Shown: positions 62,459-64,000 of the stretch, piece by piece
Layout of the letters: each line of letters opens with the position of its first letter
Numbering within the stretch: position 1 is the stretch's first letter
Source: Tyzzerella sp.
Lineage (GTDB): Bacteria > Bacillota > Clostridia > Lachnospirales > Lachnospiraceae
Length of the DNA: 64,000 nucleotides
Direction of reading: 5' to 3'
Assembly: GCA_017465565.1 (NCBI GenBank)
Contig: JAFTWA010000016.1
Coordinates: 27,853 to 91,852, forward strand
Made by a program: the position numbers and the translations under genes
The notes under the pieces: model-generated
What the model saw: the letters and a program-made list of their open reading frames with translations, nothing else
Database searches by the model: none
What the model was told of the DNA's origin: nothing

Positions 62459-63227
62459 TTAAGATATTTCGGCTAGATATTCCTTTGCCTTATCTTTATC
62501 AATTTCAAGTCCTTCCATAAGCTGATGAATAATCTCCTCATCACTAGCATGATATCTTCGCGCAGTTTTAATGATCCCACTCGCATTTCCTTCTGCTCTT
62601 TCATCTTCTAACATCTCTCTAATCGCCCTACACATATTGACCTTCCCTTCTTTCATATGATATTCCTTCTTTAAAAGCAAATCCTCTACATCTCCGTAAC
62701 AAGCCACCACATCATACGCATCTTCCTCCATATTTTGAAAATAAGAATCATTCTGTACTAATTGGTTAAGTTTCTGCTTATATATAAAATAAACGTCGTC
62801 ACAGGATACAACTTGCTATCCTTGCGGAAACCATACATGTATTCTCCTGCTTCCAGGCCTTTTGGGTTCTTTTTTACTTCCTGTCGGATTTTTGCCGCCT
62901 GCTTCCTATATTCGCCCACATCGTACTCCATATTTCGCAGTGGAATCAAATAATCAATTGTCTCCTGTGCTTCAATTCCTACAATCAAAAATTGATTCCC
63001 ATAGCCACCTTCTGTGCTAAATCTCTGAATTTTGGCTTGCCCCAAGCCTTTTCTGCTGAAAATTGATTCACAAACTTTGGCATCTTCACACCTCTTATCT
63101 GTGTATCCGCTTCCTGTAAATCTTCAGCGGTTACTATCTGCTCTCCGTTACACCCAAAACCATTAATTGCGTCCGCAAACCTGACTGGATCTGAGAAAAA
63201 CTCACTCCAACTACCGTCTTTCTTCAA
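62459..63227 (-). pseudogene. Rpn-family gene broken by frameshifts (copy 2)
   Basis: Three consecutive frames give one Rpn/YhgA-like protein. The first (63227 to about 62985) has SDPVRFADAINGFGCNGEQI, the second (to 62758) has LIVGIEAQETIDYLIPLRNM and GLEAGEYMYGFRKDSKLYPV, and the third (62731-62459) has VACYGDVEDLLLKKEYHMKE to KEYLAEIS. It starts at TTG (63227) with GGAGG 8 nt upstream. Just downstream (62400-62455) a further scrap, LQDTRAEGRIEG, suggests another broken relative. The ribosome-binding site is in a perfect 8-bp hairpin. Confidence 0.8.
62477..62719. repeat. Direct repeat of the Rpn 3' region (partner 59651-59919)
   Basis: Near-identical DNA in the same orientation 2.8 kb apart. 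The main difference is one versus three copies of a 12-nt unit encoding RAEG. Such repeats allow deletion or duplication of the genes between them. Confidence 0.8.
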
Positions 63228-63234
63228 TATCTAA

Positions 63235-63255
63235 ACCTCCTGTTCCGCAGGAGGT
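63235..63255 (-). promoter_or_regulatory. Hairpin hiding the ribosome-binding site of Rpn copy 2
   Basis: ACCTCCTG (63248-63255 on the transcript) pairs perfectly with CAGGAGGT (63235-63242) around a 5-nt loop, covering the whole Shine-Dalgarno sequence. Confidence 0.65.
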
Positions 63256-63433
63256 CTCAAAACCCCTGCTTTTCCTTCGTGAAATAAAAGCAAGAATTTT
63301 CTGAAAAGTGATTACGATTCTGCCTCGTAAACAATAAGAAATGAAATTTACTAAGGGACTCCCCATATAGACATACAATTTGTATAATGAAAATCTGCTT
63401 TTGAATTTGTCTTAGCTTAATAGTTATACACTA

Positions 63434-63497
63434 TTGACTTGTAAATAATTATATCTAAAAGAAATGAGTTGCTCAACCAACCTCTGGTTGAATTACA
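63434..63497. repeat. 64-bp dispersed repeat, copy Y
   Basis: Partner of 59920-59983. It lies about 200 nt upstream of Rpn copy 2. Apart from this repeat and the promoter at 63530, nothing coding is seen in 63256-63703. Confidence 0.8.
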
Positions 63498-63529
63498 AAT
63501 TTGAAATAGTATTGAATTTTCTTTTCTTC

Positions 63530-63558
63530 TTGAAAGTCCCCTTTCTCTATGCTATGAT
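63530..63558 (+). promoter_or_regulatory. Promoter of the Rpn-family gene at 63704
   Basis: TTGAAA (63530-63535), 17 bp, TATGAT (63553-63558). The leader is about 140 nt and contains ATGTGTT/AACACAT pairing. Confidence 0.6.
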
Positions 63559-63703
63559 TTCTGTACATCAAAATGGACGAGGTTCGCTCGAACATTCCTA
63601 TATGTCCAAATGTGTTTTCTAATAACACATCTGTATTTCAAGGCATTTCTGCCATAGATTTCAACTTTGATGAGAACAACATTATTTAAGGAGGAGTTTG
63701 CCT

Positions 63704-64000
63704 ATGCAAAACAATCAAGTCACTTCCTTTATGGAAGCCAGCGGAGATATTGGGTATAATATGACCAATAATTATATGTTCCGCTATATTTTACAAAATA
63801 ACGAAAAGGTGTTGAAGGGTCTTATTTGCTCACTTCTGCATCTGAAGCCTGAGCAAATTAAAAAGGTGGAAATCACTAATCCAATCAACCTTGCTGGTGA
63901 TGTTACTGGCAAAGAATTTATTCTAGATGTCGAAATCATGTTGAATGATGACACTCTTATTAATCTGGAAATGCAGGTTGCCAATGAATTCAACTGGCCA
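63704..64000 (+). CDS. Rpn-family PD-(D/E)XK nuclease / putative transposase, 5' part
   Basis: The first 99 residues are in the window, and the gene runs off the right edge. The start MQNNQVTSFMEASGDIGYNM is followed by MFRYILQNNEKVLKGLICSL and the nuclease core GKEFILDVEIMLNDDTLINL with EMQVANEFNW: Asp, then ExQ, as in PDDEXK_2 proteins. AAGGAGG lies upstream of the ATG. This subfamily differs from the YhgA-like copies at 5375 and 62459. Activity is inferred from the family. Confidence 0.85.
   Translation, partial: MQNNQVTSFMEASGDIGYNMTNNYMFRYILQNNEKVLKGLICSLLHLKPEQIKKVEITNPINLAGDVTGKEFILDVEIMLNDDTLINLEMQVANEFNWP

Noticed and set aside
59250-64000. Prophage or integrative element
   Set aside because: No integrase, attachment-site pair, structural or replication genes are visible. 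Duplicated Rpn fragments explain the disorder.

Overview
The window is low-GC Bacillota DNA, most likely from a gut Lachnospiraceae (Clostridia). The evidence is the gene order ylxM-ffh-rpsP-khpA-rimM-trmD-rplS-lepB-rbgA-lepB-rnhB-yraN, strong GGAGG ribosome-binding sites, consensus sigma-A promoters, a Cys-rich high-glycine small protein, and a repeat-RNA/toxin pair resembling those known from Coprococcus and Eubacterium. All assignments come from reading the sequence; no database search was run.

Layout. 1-362: 5' part of a DUF255 thioredoxin-like protein. 0.5-5.1 kb: shikimate operon aroB-aroC-aroA-DAHP synthase on the minus strand. It is preceded by a consensus promoter, a 24-codon leader peptide with a Phe/Tyr control region, and mutually exclusive antiterminator and terminator hairpins. 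A tRNA-Thr(CGT) follows at 5.2 kb. 5.3-9.7 kb: accessory genes (Rpn-family nuclease, amidohydrolase, DUF4143 ATPase, GNAT remnant) with unusual operator-like repeats.

9.7-34.8 kb: one ~25 kb minus-strand glycan-utilisation locus. In transcription order it holds GH2, ROK kinase, GmhA-like isomerase, ABC importer (binding protein and two permeases), GH43 lipoprotein, a 3141-residue modular GH43 protein, GH3, glycerophosphodiester phosphodiesterase, GpsA-like dehydrogenase, GDSL hydrolase and GH78-like protein. It is driven from a promoter that overlaps the divergent promoter of an AraC regulator.

35.8-44.8 kb: housekeeping block (MscS, PgeF, YraN, RnhB, two LepB, RbgA, L19, TrmD, RimM, KhpA, S16, Ffh, YlxM). 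44.8-50.5 kb: intracellular-type subtilase divergent from a Cys-rich small protein, a pair of unknown genes, a membrane-anchored GH25 muramidase, thioesterase, AlkD-like and VOC proteins. 50.6-51.2 kb: a type III toxin-antitoxin-like locus with three tandem ~42-nt structured repeats, a leaky terminator and a small toxin-like gene. 51.3-59.3 kb: truA (catalytic Asp replaced by Glu), ABC-F, histidine phosphatase, luxS, DUF5662, TraX-like, a GH13 protein without catalytic residues, DUF1292 and an E2-like acyltransferase. 59.3-64 kb: a rearranged accessory region of duplicated, broken Rpn-family fragments, a duplicated 64-bp sequence, two poorly known genes and the start of another Rpn-family gene.

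The strongest finds are the Phe/Tyr attenuator of the aro operon, the type III toxin-antitoxin-like locus, and the glycan locus that pairs glycosidases with glycerophosphodiester metabolism.
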